Origin: Betaproteobacteria bacterium
Lineage (GTDB): Bacteria > Pseudomonadota > Gammaproteobacteria > Burkholderiales > Burkholderiaceae_C
Direction of reading: 5' to 3'
Length of the DNA: 64,000 nucleotides
Assembly (NCBI GenBank): GCA_016716535.1
Contig: JADJWD010000002.1
Span: 1 to 64,000, forward strand
This document shows, piece by piece, positions 13,439-22,943 of this stretch. Each line of letters starts with the position of its first letter. Positions within the stretch are counted from its first letter, which is position 1. The position numbers and the translations under genes are program-made. A model generated the notes under the pieces. It ran no database searches and had not been told where the DNA came from. It saw nothing but the letters and a program-made list of their open reading frames with translations.

Positions 13439-14773
13439 TCAGGATTGGCATTGCGCCGGCGTGCGCGGCGTGATCTTCTTTTCCGCCGCGTACTTGGCCG
13501 CCGTGGACTTGACCAGCGGCTTCAGGATCGACTCGTCGGCCTGGTACCAGTCCGACGAGAACGTCCACTTGCTGCCGTCCCACGTGTGCAGGCGCGCCCA
13601 GGCCGGACCCATGTGGTCGGCGCAGGTCGTCGACACCGGCCGCATCACCTCGCCGAAGCCGAGCGCGTCGAGCTTCTTCTGGTCGAGCGACAGGTTCTCC
13701 AGGCCCCAGCGCGTCTGCTCGGCGGTCATCCACTTGCCTTTGCCGAAACGCTCCTGCGCGCGCTTGACGCCTTCGACGGCGAGCATCGCGCTCATCAGGC
13801 CGCGCATGTACAGCACCGAGCCCACTTCTTCCTTCGGACCCGTGCCCTGGCCCTTGGCGTGCAGCGTGTCGAGGACGTCCTTGGTGATCTTGGCGCTCGG
13901 GTGCGCCCCGTGCTGCATCGCCAGGCCGTGGTAGCCCTTGGCGCCGTCGCCCACGTCCTTCACGTCGGGTTCAGCGGCCGACCACCACACGCCGTACATC
14001 TTGTCGCGCGGGAAGCCGGTGGCCTGCGCTTCCTTCAGCGCCACCGAGTTCATCACGCCCCAGCCCCACAGGAACACGTAGTCGGGCCGGCTCTGGCGGA
14101 TCTGCAGCCAGGTGGCCTTCTGCTCGACGCCGGGGTGCGTCACCGGCAGCAGTTGCAGGTCGTAGCCGTGCAGCTTGCCGCGTTCCTGCAGCAACGCGAT
14201 CGGCTCCTTGCCGTAGGGGCTGTCGTGGTAGACGAGGGCGATCTTCTTGCCCTTGAGCTTGTCGAAGCCGCCTTCCTTCTTCGCGATGTGCTGCACCAGC
14301 ACGTCGGCGGCCACCCAGTAGGTACCGGCGAGCGGGAAGTTCCAGCCGAAGACGAGGCCGTCCTGCGAGTCGCTGCGGCCGTAGCCGGCGGTGATCAGCG
14401 GGATCTTGTCGACCGGCGCCTTGTCGGTCAGCGCGAAGGTGATGCCGGTGGACAGCGGCTGGAACAGCGTCGCGCCGCCGTGCTTGCCCTTCAGGCGCTC
14501 GTAGCACTCGACGCCGCGCGCGGTGTCGTAGCCGGTCTCGCACTCTTCGTAGATGATCTTGACGCCGTTGATGCCGCCCTTGGCGTTGACGTACTTCAGG
14601 TAGTCGGCGTAGCCGTTGGCCCACGGCGCGCCGTTGGGGCCGTAGGGGCCGGTGCGATAGGGCAGCGCCGGGAAGAACTGCTCCTTGGGTTGCGCGATCG
14701 CCGGCGTGGCCAGCAGGGTGCTCAGGACAACGGCGCCGGCCGCGGCCGCGAGCGCAATGGGCTTCAACTTCAT
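13439..14773 (-). CDS. livK: ABC transporter periplasmic substrate-binding protein (LivK family)
   Basis: The ATG at 14773 sits behind a strong ribosome site (ggaggt) and opens a Sec signal peptide, MKLKPIALAAAAGAVVLSTLLATPAIA. The mature protein of about 420 residues follows the type I periplasmic-binding fold: YADYLKYVNAKGGINGVKI, PLSTGITFALTDKAPVDKIPL, KKIALVYHDSPYGKEPI, PDYVFLWGWGVMNSVALKEA. Members of this subgroup are longer than LIV-binding proteins and bind aromatic or carboxylic acids. A conserved Cys pair (CETGYDTARGVEC) may form a disulfide. Confidence 0.9.
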   Translation of the reverse strand: MKLKPIALAAAAGAVVLSTLLATPAIAQPKEQFFPALPYRTGPYGPNGAPWANGYADYLKYVNAKGGINGVKIIYEECETGYDTARGVECYERLKGKHGGATLFQPLSTGITFALTDKAPVDKIPLITAGYGRSDSQDGLVFGWNFPLAGTYWVAADVLVQHIAKKEGGFDKLKGKKIALVYHDSPYGKEPIALLQERGKLHGYDLQLLPVTHPGVEQKATWLQIRQSRPDYVFLWGWGVMNSVALKEAQATGFPRDKMYGVWWSAAEPDVKDVGDGAKGYHGLAMQHGAHPSAKITKDVLDTLHAKGQGTGPKEEVGSVLYMRGLMSAMLAVEGVKRAQERFGKGKWMTAEQTRWGLENLSLDQKKLDALGFGEVMRPVSTTCADHMGPAWARLHTWDGSKWTFSSDWYQADESILKPLVKSTAAKYAAEKKITPRTPAQCQS

Positions 14774-14878
14774 GTCTACCTCCAGAGGTGATGAACGCAC
14801 GCGTCCGTGCTCGGTCGAGGCGTCACTTGCGTTCCCTTTCGTGACGCCGGTCGATGCGGAAAAGATGTCAAACGAAGG

Positions 14879-15955
14879 TCAATGCGGGAAGGGCCACAGC
14901 CTGAGTTTTTCCTTGCCGATGGCCCACAGCCGCGCCAGGCCGTGCGGCTCGACGATCAGGAAGAACACGATCAGCGTGCCGATAATCATGAACACGATGT
15001 GCGAGACGGTGGCGGTGTCGATCGGCATGCCCACGGCGTTGCCCAGCGCCGGCAGCGCCTGGTCGAGGATGATCGGCAGGAAGACGATGAACGCGGCGCC
15101 GAAGAAGCTGCCCATCACCGAACCGAGGCCGCCGATGATGATCATGAACAGCAGGTCGAACGAGCGGTTGATGCTGAACGCCGCCGGCTCCCACGAGCCG
15201 AGGTAGATGAACGCCCACAGCGCCCCGGCCACGCCGATGATGAACGAGCTGACCGCGAACGCGCTGAGCTTGGCGTACACCGGCCGGATGCCGATGACCG
15301 CGGCGGCCACGTCCATGTCGCGCATCGCCATCCACTCGCGGCCGATGTGGCCGCGCACGAGGTTCTTGACGATCAGCGCGAACAGCACCACCACCGTCAG
15401 GCAGAACAGGTAGCGCTGCTCGGGCGAGGCGATCGGGATGCCCAGGAAGCTGAGGTCAGCCACCGACACCGAGCCCGACGGCGAGTCGTTCGTGAACCAC
15501 TTGATGCGCAGGAACGCCCAGTCGACGAAGAACTGGGCCGCGAGCGTGGCCACCGCGAGGTACAGGCCCTTGATGCGCAGCGACGGGATGCCGAAGAAGA
15601 CGCCCACCACGGTGGCGAAGACGCCGCCCAGCAGCACGGCCACGATCATCGGCATGCCGTCGACGCGCACGAAGAAGTTGTACGCCGCGTACGCGCCCAC
15701 CGCCATGAAGGCGCCGGCGCCGAGCGAGATCTGCCCGCAGTAGCCGACCAGCACGTTGAGGCCGAGCGCCGCGAGCGCCAGGATCAGGAAGGGAATCAGG
15801 ATCGCCCGCAGCATGTACTCGTCGGCCAGCATCGGCACGGCGACAAAGGCGGCGAGCAGCAGCAGGCCGATGGCAATGCGGTCCTGCAGGATCGGGAAGA
15901 TCTGCTGGTCGGCGCTGTAGTGGGTCTTGAACTGGCCGTTCTCGCGGTAGAGCAT
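14879..15955 (-). CDS. livM: Branched-chain amino acid type ABC permease LivM
   Basis: 358 residues with about nine or ten hydrophobic segments. Motifs of LivM: LIPFLILALAALGLNVLVGY, CGQISLGAGAFMAVGAYAAY, the coupling loop HIGREWMAMRDMDVAAAVIG, and GGLGSVMGSFFGAAFIV. It forms the inner-membrane channel together with LivH. It starts 18 bases after the livH stop, in the same transcript. Confidence 0.93.
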   Translation of the reverse strand: MLYRENGQFKTHYSADQQIFPILQDRIAIGLLLLAAFVAVPMLADEYMLRAILIPFLILALAALGLNVLVGYCGQISLGAGAFMAVGAYAAYNFFVRVDGMPMIVAVLLGGVFATVVGVFFGIPSLRIKGLYLAVATLAAQFFVDWAFLRIKWFTNDSPSGSVSVADLSFLGIPIASPEQRYLFCLTVVVLFALIVKNLVRGHIGREWMAMRDMDVAAAVIGIRPVYAKLSAFAVSSFIIGVAGALWAFIYLGSWEPAAFSINRSFDLLFMIIIGGLGSVMGSFFGAAFIVFLPIILDQALPALGNAVGMPIDTATVSHIVFMIIGTLIVFFLIVEPHGLARLWAIGKEKLRLWPFPH

Positions 15956-15973
15956 GGTCTTGTTCCTGTGCGC

Positions 15974-16903
15974 TCAGACGCGATCGATGATCTTCTCGCC
16001 AAAGAGCCCCTGCGGCCGCACCAGCAGGAAGGCCAGCGCCAGCACGTAGGCGAACCAGATCTCGATGCCGCCGCCGAACATCGGGCCGATGTAGACCTCG
16101 GAGAGCTTTTCGCCGACGCCGATGATCAGGCCGCCGACGATGGCGCCGGGCACCGAGGTGAGGCCGCCGAGGATGACGACCGGCAGCGCCTTCAGCGCCA
16201 CGAGGCTCAGCGAGAACTGCACGCCGAGCTTGCTGCCCCAGATCATGCCGGCGACCAGCGCGACGAAGCCCGCGACGCTCCAGATGATCACCCAGATGCG
16301 GTTCAGCGGAATGCCGATCGACTGCGCGGCCTGGTGATCGTCGGCCACCGCGCGCAGGGCGCGGCCGGTGCCCGTCTTCTGGAAGAACAGCGTCAGCAGC
16401 AGCACCAGCGCGGCGGCGATGCCGGCCGCGTAGAGGTCTTCCTTGTTGATCAGGATGCCGCCCTGGAAGGCGCCTTCGAGCAGGAAGATCGGGTCCTTCG
16501 GCAGGCCGATGTCGATCTTGTAGATGTCGCTGCCGAACACCGTCTGGCCGAAGCCGTCGAGGAAGTAGGTGATGCCGAGCGTCGCCATCAGCAGCGTGAT
16601 GCCCTCCTGGTTGACGAGCCGCCGCAGCACGAGGCGTTCGATCAGCCAGGCGACCGCGACCATCACGACGATGGCGACGCCGAAGGCCAGCACGTTGGCC
16701 AGCACCTTGCTCTCGAAGCCCAGCCACTGCGGCAGCCACTCCGAGAAGCGCGCCATCGCCAGCGCCGCGAACAGCACCATCGCGCCCTGCGCGAAGTTGA
16801 ACACGCCGCTCGCCTTGAAGATCAGCACGAAGCCGAGCGCGATCAGCGAATACAGCATGCCGGCCATCAGGCCGCCGAAGAGAGTCTCGAGAAAGAAGCC
16901 CAT
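15974..16903 (-). CDS. livH: Branched-chain amino acid type ABC permease LivH
   Basis: 309 residues from ATG 16903 (MGFFLETLFGGLMAGMLYSL). LivH signatures: ALGFVLIFKASGVFNFAQGA, the coupling loop TGTGRALRAVADDHQAAQSIGI, ALKALPVVILGGLTSVPGAI, and LLVRPQGLFGE at the end. About eight membrane segments. A long extra-cytoplasmic loop (SDIYKIDIGLPKDPIFLLEG) is typical of the aromatic-acid type Liv permeases. It lies 20 bases downstream of livG. Confidence 0.93.
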   Translation of the reverse strand: MGFFLETLFGGLMAGMLYSLIALGFVLIFKASGVFNFAQGAMVLFAALAMARFSEWLPQWLGFESKVLANVLAFGVAIVVMVAVAWLIERLVLRRLVNQEGITLLMATLGITYFLDGFGQTVFGSDIYKIDIGLPKDPIFLLEGAFQGGILINKEDLYAAGIAAALVLLLTLFFQKTGTGRALRAVADDHQAAQSIGIPLNRIWVIIWSVAGFVALVAGMIWGSKLGVQFSLSLVALKALPVVILGGLTSVPGAIVGGLIIGVGEKLSEVYIGPMFGGGIEIWFAYVLALAFLLVRPQGLFGEKIIDRV

Positions 16904-16923
16904 GGTCCTTGCCGCCCGCCGCT

Positions 16924-17778
16924 TCAGTGCCCGACGCCAAGGTAGGCGCTGATGACCTCGGGGTTGGCGCGCACCGCGTCGGGCGTGCCGTCGCCGATCT
17001 TCTTGCCGTAGTCGAGCACGACGACGCGGTCGGAGATGTCCATCACGACGCCCATGTCGTGCTCGATCAGCACGATGGTCGTGCCGTACTCGTCGTTGAC
17101 GTCGAGGATGAAGCGGCTCATGTCCTGCTTCTCCTCGACGTTCATGCCGGCCATCGGCTCGTCGAGCAGCAGCACCTGCGGCTCCATCGCCAGCGCGCGG
17201 CCGAGGTCGACGCGCTTTTGCAGCCCGTAGGGCAGGCGGCCCACCGGCGTCTTGCGGAACGCCTGGATCTCGAGGAAGTCGATGATGCGCTCGACCGCCT
17301 CGCGGTGCGCGTTCTCTTCGCGCTCGGCGGCGCCGAACCACGGGTTGCGCATCGCCTGCTGGAAGATGTTCGTGTGCATCTTCAGGTTGCGCCCGCTCAT
17401 GATGTTGTCGAGCACGCTCATGCCCTTGAACAGCGCCAGGTTCTGGAACGTGCGCGCCACGCCCATCTCGGCCACCTGGCGCGAGTTCATGTGGTCGAAC
17501 GTCTGGCCGCGGAAGGTGATGCGCCCTTCCTGCGGCGTGTAGACGCCGTTGATGCAGTTGAGCATGCTGCTCTTGCCGGCGCCGTTGGGGCCGATGATCG
17601 CCCGCACCTCGTGCTCGCGCACGTCGAAGCTGATGTCGGTGAGCGCCTTCACGCCGCCGAAGCGCAGGCTGATGTTCTTCACCTCGAGGATCACGTCGCC
17701 CTGGCGGCGGCGGCGCGCGTCGCCGCCGGCGGCAGGCGCCGCGGCGGCGGGGGCGATCGGTTCGGCCACGGTGTTCAT
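16924..17778 (-). CDS. livG: Branched-chain amino acid type ABC transporter ATPase LivG
   Basis: 284 residues. Walker A GPNGAGKSS at 63-71 and Walker B VLLLDEP at about 202-208 are intact. The ABC signature is the variant LPYGLQKR at 182-189 in place of LSGGQ, which is normal for LivG of this subgroup. There is an extra Ala-rich N-terminal extension of about 28 residues (AAAAPAAGGDARRRRQGD). The C-terminus GTPDAVRANPEVISAYLG is LivG-specific. First transporter gene after the acyl-CoA ligase, 22 bases downstream. Confidence 0.93.
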   Translation of the reverse strand: MNTVAEPIAPAAAAPAAGGDARRRRQGDVILEVKNISLRFGGVKALTDISFDVREHEVRAIIGPNGAGKSSMLNCINGVYTPQEGRITFRGQTFDHMNSRQVAEMGVARTFQNLALFKGMSVLDNIMSGRNLKMHTNIFQQAMRNPWFGAAEREENAHREAVERIIDFLEIQAFRKTPVGRLPYGLQKRVDLGRALAMEPQVLLLDEPMAGMNVEEKQDMSRFILDVNDEYGTTIVLIEHDMGVVMDISDRVVVLDYGKKIGDGTPDAVRANPEVISAYLGVGH

Positions 17779-17800
17779 CTTTCTTGTTTCCGGCGAGAGG

Positions 17801-19786
17801 TCAGGCGGCGCGCTTCAGGCCCGGCAGCACCTTCGAGTCGACGATCTTCAGCGTCGCGGCGACCTTGCCGGTGCGGCCGTCCTCGAACTTGACCGCCGTC
17901 TCGATGAACTGCTCGCTCTTGCCGCCGTACAGCGCGTCGAGCAGCACCTGGTACTTCTCGCCGATGTAGCCGCGGCGCACCTTGCGCGTGCGCGTGAGTT
18001 CACCGTCATCGGCGTCGAGTTCCTTGTGCAGCACGAGGAAGCGGCTGACCTGGCTGCCGGCGAGCATCGCGTCGGCGGCGAGGTCGGCGTTGACCTTCTC
18101 GACGCAGTCCTTGATCAGTTCCAGCACCTCGGGCTTGCCGGCGAGGTCGGTGTAGCCGGCGTACGGCAGGTTGCGCCGCTCGGCCCAGTTGCCCACCGCC
18201 TCGAAGTCGATGTTGACGAAGGCGCAGACCTTCTCGCGCCGGTCGCCGAAGGCCACCGCCTCCTTGATGAACGGGAAGAACTTGAGTTTGTTCTCGACGT
18301 ACTTGGGCGCGAACATCGCGCCGTCGTGCACGCCGCCTTGCAGGCGGCCGACGTCCTTGGCGCGGTCGATGATCTTCAGGTGGCCGTTGGCGTCGAGGAA
18401 GCCGGCGTCGCCGGTGTGGTACCAGCCGTCGGCGCTCAGCACCTCGGCGGTGGCGGCCGGGTTCTTGTAGTACTCCTTCAAGAGCCCGGCGCTCTTGACG
18501 AGGATCTCGCCGGAGTCGGCGACCTTGATCTCGACGCCTTCGATCGGCACGCCCACGGTGTCGGCCTTGACCTCGTGGTCGGGCTGCAGGCAGACGAACA
18601 CCGCCGTCTCGGTGCTGCCGTACAGCTGCTTGAGGTTGATGCCGATCGAGCGGTAGAAGGTGAAGAGGTCCGGGCCGATCGCCTCGCCGGCGGTGTAGGC
18701 GACGCGCACGCGGCTCAGCCCCAGCGTGTTGCGCAGCGGCCCGTAGACGAAGAGGTTGCCCAAGGCGTAGGCGAGCTTGTCGGCCAGGCCCACCGCCTTG
18801 CCGTCCATGATCGTCGGGCCGACGCGGCGCGCCACGGCCATGAAGCGGTCGTAGAGCCACTTCTTGACTCGCCCGGCGTCCTCCATGCGGATCGTCACGC
18901 TGGTCAGCAGCCCCTCGAAGACCCGCGGCGGCGCGAAGTAATACGTCGGCCCGATCTCCTTCAGGTCGATCATCACCGTGCTCGCGCTCTCGGGGCAGTT
19001 GACGACGTAGCCGCAGGCGAGCCACTGCGCGTAGCTGAAGATGTTCTGGCCGATCCAGGCCGGCGGCAGGTAGGCGAGCACCTCCTCGCGCTCGGTCAGG
19101 CGGTCGAAGCGCGCGCCGGCGCCGGCGCGGTCCAGCAGCGTCGCATGCGTGTGCACGACGCCCTTCGGGTTGCCGGTCGTGCCGCTGGTGAAGAACATCG
19201 CGGCCACGTCGCTGGGGCGCGAGGCGGCGACTTCGCGGTCGAAGAAGCCGGCTTTTTCGGCGTCCGCGCGGTCGTACGCGCGGCCGGCCTCGATCAGCGT
19301 GTCCAGCGACGCCAGCCCCGGCTCGCTGTAGTTGCGCAGGCCGCGGCCGTCGTCGAACCAGATGCGCTCCAGGCGTACGGCCGCCTCGCCCTTGTCGGCC
19401 TTCTCGGCCAGCAGCGCGCGCACCTCGAGCATCTTGTCGACCTGCTCCTGGTCTTCGACGATGGCCATGCGCACTTCGGCGTTGTGCATCGGGAAGACGT
19501 ATTCGGTGGCCACCGCGTCCTGGTACAGCGGCACCGGCACGGCGCCCAGCGACTGCACGGCCAGCATCGCCGCATACAGGCGCGGCCGGTTCTCGCCGAC
19601 GACGACGACGTGGTCGTCGCGCTTCAGACCGGCCTCGGCCAGGCCGCAGGCGATGGCGCGCACCTCGGCGGCGAGGTCGGCCCAGGTCGTCGTCTGCCAG
19701 ATGCCGAACACCTTTTCGCGCAGCGCGGCCGCGCCGGGGCGCTTGGCGGCGTGCTCCAACATCAGGCGCGGGAAGGTGGTCTGCAC
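17801..19786 (-). CDS. AMP-dependent long-chain acyl-CoA synthetase type ligase
   Basis: I choose GTG 19786, preceded by agaggaaag at good distance, giving 661 residues. ANL-family motifs: P-loop TSGTTGNPKG at 200-209, YGSTET and GWYHTGDAGFLDANGHLKIIDRAKD. The size and the TIMDGKAVGLADKLAYALG segment place it with the long-chain or bubblegum-type ligases. It is the first gene of the liv operon, so it probably forms the CoA ester of the imported acid. Having two different ligases, this one and the PaaK-like one, at the two ends of one operon is notable. Confidence 0.9.
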   Translation of the reverse strand: MQTTFPRLMLEHAAKRPGAAALREKVFGIWQTTTWADLAAEVRAIACGLAEAGLKRDDHVVVVGENRPRLYAAMLAVQSLGAVPVPLYQDAVATEYVFPMHNAEVRMAIVEDQEQVDKMLEVRALLAEKADKGEAAVRLERIWFDDGRGLRNYSEPGLASLDTLIEAGRAYDRADAEKAGFFDREVAASRPSDVAAMFFTSGTTGNPKGVVHTHATLLDRAGAGARFDRLTEREEVLAYLPPAWIGQNIFSYAQWLACGYVVNCPESASTVMIDLKEIGPTYYFAPPRVFEGLLTSVTIRMEDAGRVKKWLYDRFMAVARRVGPTIMDGKAVGLADKLAYALGNLFVYGPLRNTLGLSRVRVAYTAGEAIGPDLFTFYRSIGINLKQLYGSTETAVFVCLQPDHEVKADTVGVPIEGVEIKVADSGEILVKSAGLLKEYYKNPAATAEVLSADGWYHTGDAGFLDANGHLKIIDRAKDVGRLQGGVHDGAMFAPKYVENKLKFFPFIKEAVAFGDRREKVCAFVNIDFEAVGNWAERRNLPYAGYTDLAGKPEVLELIKDCVEKVNADLAADAMLAGSQVSRFLVLHKELDADDGELTRTRKVRRGYIGEKYQVLLDALYGGKSEQFIETAVKFEDGRTGKVAATLKIVDSKVLPGLKRAA

Positions 19787-19904
19787 CGGGCTTTCCTCTG
19801 AGATCCTTGTGTGCCCGCGGCGCGGCGTGTGGTCGGCATCGCTGCCTAGGTCGCGCCAGCCGGCGGGGCTCGATCCCGATTGTTGGGCCGGCTTTGACGC
19901 CATG

Positions 19905-19922
19905 TTGTCGGTGTGCCGACAA
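19905..19922. promoter_or_regulatory. Inverted repeat between the ligase/liv operon and the Crp/Fnr gene
   Basis: ttgtcgg at 19905-19911 and ccgacaa at 19916-19922 form a perfect 7-base dyad with a 4-base centre (tgtg). It lies in the 168-base divergent gap, 32 bases before the ATG of the Crp/Fnr regulator and about 120 bases from the ligase start. A TTGNNN-4-NNNCAA layout fits a helix-turn-helix dimer site, so it may be an operator for the adjacent regulator. Not proven. Confidence 0.45.
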
Positions 19923-19954
19923 TCCGAGGGTTCCCACTGACAGGCATTCCCCCG

Positions 19955-20695
19955 ATGACCCGTGTCGGCTTCCCGTCAGCCAGCGATGCAAGTGCGGTGC
20001 TGCCGGCGCGTTCGCGCCCCGTGGCCGAGGCGGACCTTGCGAACATCCCGTGGCTCGGCCGGCTCGACGAGGTCGAGCGTGCGCGCGTGCGCGCCGACAT
20101 GCGTGTCGTGCAGGTCGAGCCCGGCGAGCTGCTGTGTCGCGTCGGCCGGCCGGTGACCTACTGGTTCGGCGTCATCGACGGCCTGCTGAAGATGAGCAAC
20201 GACACGGCGCTGGGCATGCCGATCACCTTCACCGGCGTGCCGCCGGGCGGCTGGTTCGGCGAGGGCACGGTGCTGAAGATGGAGCCGTACCGCTACAACA
20301 TCCAGGCGCTGCGCAGGAGCGTCGTCGCCGGCATCACCGCCGGCACCTTCCACTGGCTGCTCGATCGCAGCATCGGGTTCAACCGCTTCGTGATGATGCA
20401 GCTCAACGAGCGGCTGGGGCAGTTCATCGCCGCGCGCGAGATCGACCGCCTCACCGACCCCGACCAGCGCGTCGCCCGCAGCCTGGCGGCGCTGTTCCAC
20501 CCGCTGCTCTACCCCGGCGTCGGCGAGATGCTGCGCATCACGCAACAGGAACTCGCCTACCTCGTCGGCCTGTCACGCCAGCGCGTCAACGAGGCACTGC
20601 AGGCCCTGCAGATGGCCGAGGTGATCCGCATCGAATACGGGGGGCTGCGGGTGCTCGATCTGGAGAGGTTGCGGCGGTATGGGGCACAGGGATGA
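19955..20695 (+). CDS. Crp/Fnr family transcriptional regulator
   Basis: The likely start is ATG 19955, giving 246 residues; another ATG lies 14 codons upstream. The N-terminal cyclic-nucleotide-binding-like fold has VQVEPGELLCRVGRPVTYWFGVIDGLLKM and FTGVPPGGWFGEGTVL. The C-terminal winged helix has ITQQELAYLVGLSRQRVNEALQAL. No Fnr-type N-terminal Cys cluster is present and the canonical cAMP-contacting residues are not evident, so the effector is probably something else. Divergent from the acyl-CoA ligase/liv operon, which it may control. It ends 1 base before the convergent ppx stop. Confidence 0.87.
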   Translation: MTRVGFPSASDASAVLPARSRPVAEADLANIPWLGRLDEVERARVRADMRVVQVEPGELLCRVGRPVTYWFGVIDGLLKMSNDTALGMPITFTGVPPGGWFGEGTVLKMEPYRYNIQALRRSVVAGITAGTFHWLLDRSIGFNRFVMMQLNERLGQFIAAREIDRLTDPDQRVARSLAALFHPLLYPGVGEMLRITQQELAYLVGLSRQRVNEALQALQMAEVIRIEYGGLRVLDLERLRRYGAQG

Positions 20696-20696
20696 G

Positions 20697-22232
20697 TCAG
20701 GGCGAGCGGACCTCGAACAGCCGCTGCACGCGCCGCCAGTGCGCGGCCTCCTCTTCGAGCAGCACCACCGAACGGGGATGCTGCGCAGCCCAGGCGGCGT
20801 CGACTTCAAGGCGGTAGCCGGTGCCGCGGCGTGCCAGCCCGAGCCCGGCGAGCGCCGGCGCGCGCCGCGCGTGGCACAGCAGCACCGCCAGGCGCAGGCA
20901 CAACAACGGTTCGCGCAGGCCCTCGTCGTCCAGCGCTGCCGCCACCTTGCGCAGCCCGCCGCGCTGTCCGAGCACCAGGACGCCCAGGCGCTGCAACTCG
21001 TGCAGCGCAAAGCCGGCGCCGTCGGAGTGCTCGAGGATGTAGGCGCCGTGCCGGTGGTACTCGACGTGCGCGACGGCGCGGCCGATCTCGTGCACCTCGG
21101 CGGCCCAGGCGAGCTGGCGCGCGAGCGGGTGGCCGGCATCCTGATCGCCGCCATCACGCTCGTTCCGGCTTGCCTGCAACTGCGCCCACAGATGCAGCGC
21201 CACCTGCCGCACGCGCGCCGCCTGCGCCGCGTCGGCGCCGAACTTCTGCACGAGCCGCTGCACGGTGCGCTCGCGCACGTCGGCGGTGGCGACATCGCGG
21301 TCGAGCATCTCGTAGAGCACACCGTGGCGCAGCGCGCCGCGCGCGGCGTGCATCGCGTCCAGGCCAACGAGCGCGAACACCGCGCGCAGCGTCGCGACGC
21401 CGCCGCCGATCACGGCGCGGCGGTCTTCCTTCAGGCCGGCGAGCTTGAGCTTGTCGACGTGCCCGGCGCGTAGCAGTTGCGCGACCAGCCACTCCAGGTC
21501 GTCGGCGGTGACGACGCCGGCCGTGTGCCCGGGCGGGTTGTTTGCGTCGAGCACGTCGGCGATCGCGCCCACGGTGCCGCTCGAGCCATAGGCGCGGTCC
21601 CAGGCGTGGTCCGAGTCGCGGTCGCCAAGGAACCCGAGCGCGTCTTCGAGCACGGCCTGCGCCGCGAGTGTCGCGGCGTCGAGCGCGGCGCGTGTCAGCC
21701 GGCCGTCGGCGAAGTGGCGCAGCGACAGGTTCACCGAACCGACCGGGTACGACTCCACCTTCAGCGGCTGGACGCCGCGGCCGAGCACGACCTCGGTGGA
21801 GCGGCCGCCGATGTCGACGACGAGCCGGCGCTCGTCGCTCTCGGGCAGCAGGTGCGCGACGCCGCCGTAGATGAGCCGCGCCTCCTCGCGCCCCGAGATC
21901 ACCTCGATCGGAAAGCCGAGCACGGCGCGTGCGCGCGCGACGAAGGCGTCGCGGTTGCGCGCCTCACGCAGCGTCTGCGTCGCCACGGCGCGCACCTGCG
22001 CCGGCGTGAAGCCGCGCAGCCGCTCGGCAAAGCGCGCCAGGCATTCGCAGCCGCGCTCGATCGCGGCTTCCGACAGGTTGCCGTCGGCATCGAGCCCGCC
22101 GCCCAGGCGCACCGTCTCCTTCAGGTACTCGACGCGCTCGACCTGCCCGTGTGCGACGCGGCCGATCTCGAGCCGGAAGCTGTTCGAGCCGAGGTCGATC
22201 GCTGCGATCGCCGCTCCGTCCTTGAGTGCCAT
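20697..22232 (-). CDS. ppx: Exopolyphosphatase, Ppx/GppA family
   Basis: From ATG 22232 the protein is 511 residues. The sugar-kinase/actin-like ATPase fold is clear: AAIDLGSNSFRLEIGR at 9-24, ATQTLREARN, EVISGREEARLIYGGV, VVDIGGRSTEVVLG, and VIGGGVATLRAVF. The C-terminal HD-like helical part (HLWAQLQASRNER, AAEVHEIGRAVAHVEYHRHGAYI) is typical of the long PPX type. It cuts terminal phosphate from polyphosphate and can act on pppGpp. Confidence 0.92.
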   Translation of the reverse strand: MALKDGAAIAAIDLGSNSFRLEIGRVAHGQVERVEYLKETVRLGGGLDADGNLSEAAIERGCECLARFAERLRGFTPAQVRAVATQTLREARNRDAFVARARAVLGFPIEVISGREEARLIYGGVAHLLPESDERRLVVDIGGRSTEVVLGRGVQPLKVESYPVGSVNLSLRHFADGRLTRAALDAATLAAQAVLEDALGFLGDRDSDHAWDRAYGSSGTVGAIADVLDANNPPGHTAGVVTADDLEWLVAQLLRAGHVDKLKLAGLKEDRRAVIGGGVATLRAVFALVGLDAMHAARGALRHGVLYEMLDRDVATADVRERTVQRLVQKFGADAAQAARVRQVALHLWAQLQASRNERDGGDQDAGHPLARQLAWAAEVHEIGRAVAHVEYHRHGAYILEHSDGAGFALHELQRLGVLVLGQRGGLRKVAAALDDEGLREPLLCLRLAVLLCHARRAPALAGLGLARRGTGYRLEVDAAWAAQHPRSVVLLEEEAAHWRRVQRLFEVRSP

Positions 22233-22311
22233 GCGCGGGAGCATAGCCCGCGGTCAAGCCGGAGCCGGCCGGGCCGCAGGTTCCTGCGACGGACAGCGCC
22301 GCTTCAGCGCC

Positions 22312-22743
22312 TCACTTCACCTGGATGCGCGCCATGTAGTCCAGCAGCGCGACGATGCGCCCGCGAACGTACCACTCCGGTTGCGCCGCCATGCCCGGAT
22401 ACTGCATCGCCTGCGCGCGGAAGGTGGCGCCCCACACCGGCATGTCGCGCGCGCCGTGCGGGCCGATGTCGGCCGACGTGCGGCCGTCGATGATCTCCCA
22501 CACCATCTGCGCCGGGAATGCGCCGCCGTAGCGCTTGGCCAGCGTCGTCAGATCACTCGGCGACTTCGTCAAGTGGCCCTTCAGCCAGCCGTCGCCCTTG
22601 CCGCTGGCGCCGTGGCAGCTTGCGCAACTGCCCTCGAACTCCAGCCGCCCGAGGTCGGCGTTTGTCGGCTGCGCCCAGGCCGCCACTGTGGCGGCGGTGA
22701 GCACGCATGCGGCGAATGCCGCCTTGGTCTTGCACGGATGCAT
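22312..22743 (-). CDS. Periplasmic c-type cytochrome, single heme
   Basis: 143 residues from ATG 22743, with a Sec signal peptide (KTKAAFAACVLTAATVAAWA). One heme c motif, CASCH (C40, C43, H44), in FEGSCASCHGASGKGDG, and a likely distal Met in DMPVWG or QYPGM. Similar to class I cytochromes of the cytochrome c family that serve as electron carriers or subunits of dehydrogenases. Nothing around it names a partner. It ends 79 bases before ppx starts and is divergent from the M16 peptidase gene. Confidence 0.82.
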   Translation of the reverse strand: MHPCKTKAAFAACVLTAATVAAWAQPTNADLGRLEFEGSCASCHGASGKGDGWLKGHLTKSPSDLTTLAKRYGGAFPAQMVWEIIDGRTSADIGPHGARDMPVWGATFRAQAMQYPGMAAQPEWYVRGRIVALLDYMARIQVK

Positions 22744-22943
22744 GTCGTCCCCCTGTTGAAGCAGCCCGCTCGATGCCCCTGCTTGCGACCACCCGACGCG
22801 GCGGACTGATGCGCCGGAAGCCTGGGTCGCGATCATTCGCGCGCGGCCGCCGCCGACATTGAGCACGCGCAATCGCCATGCAGCGCGTCGTGGACGAAGG
22901 GCGTCGATACACTGCCCGCGACCCGAACCCGGACGACACCGCC

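Noticed and set aside
14807..19801. Plus-strand frames of 700-750 codons antisense to the liv operon and acyl-CoA ligase
   Set aside because: Shadow frames of well-supported minus-strand genes.
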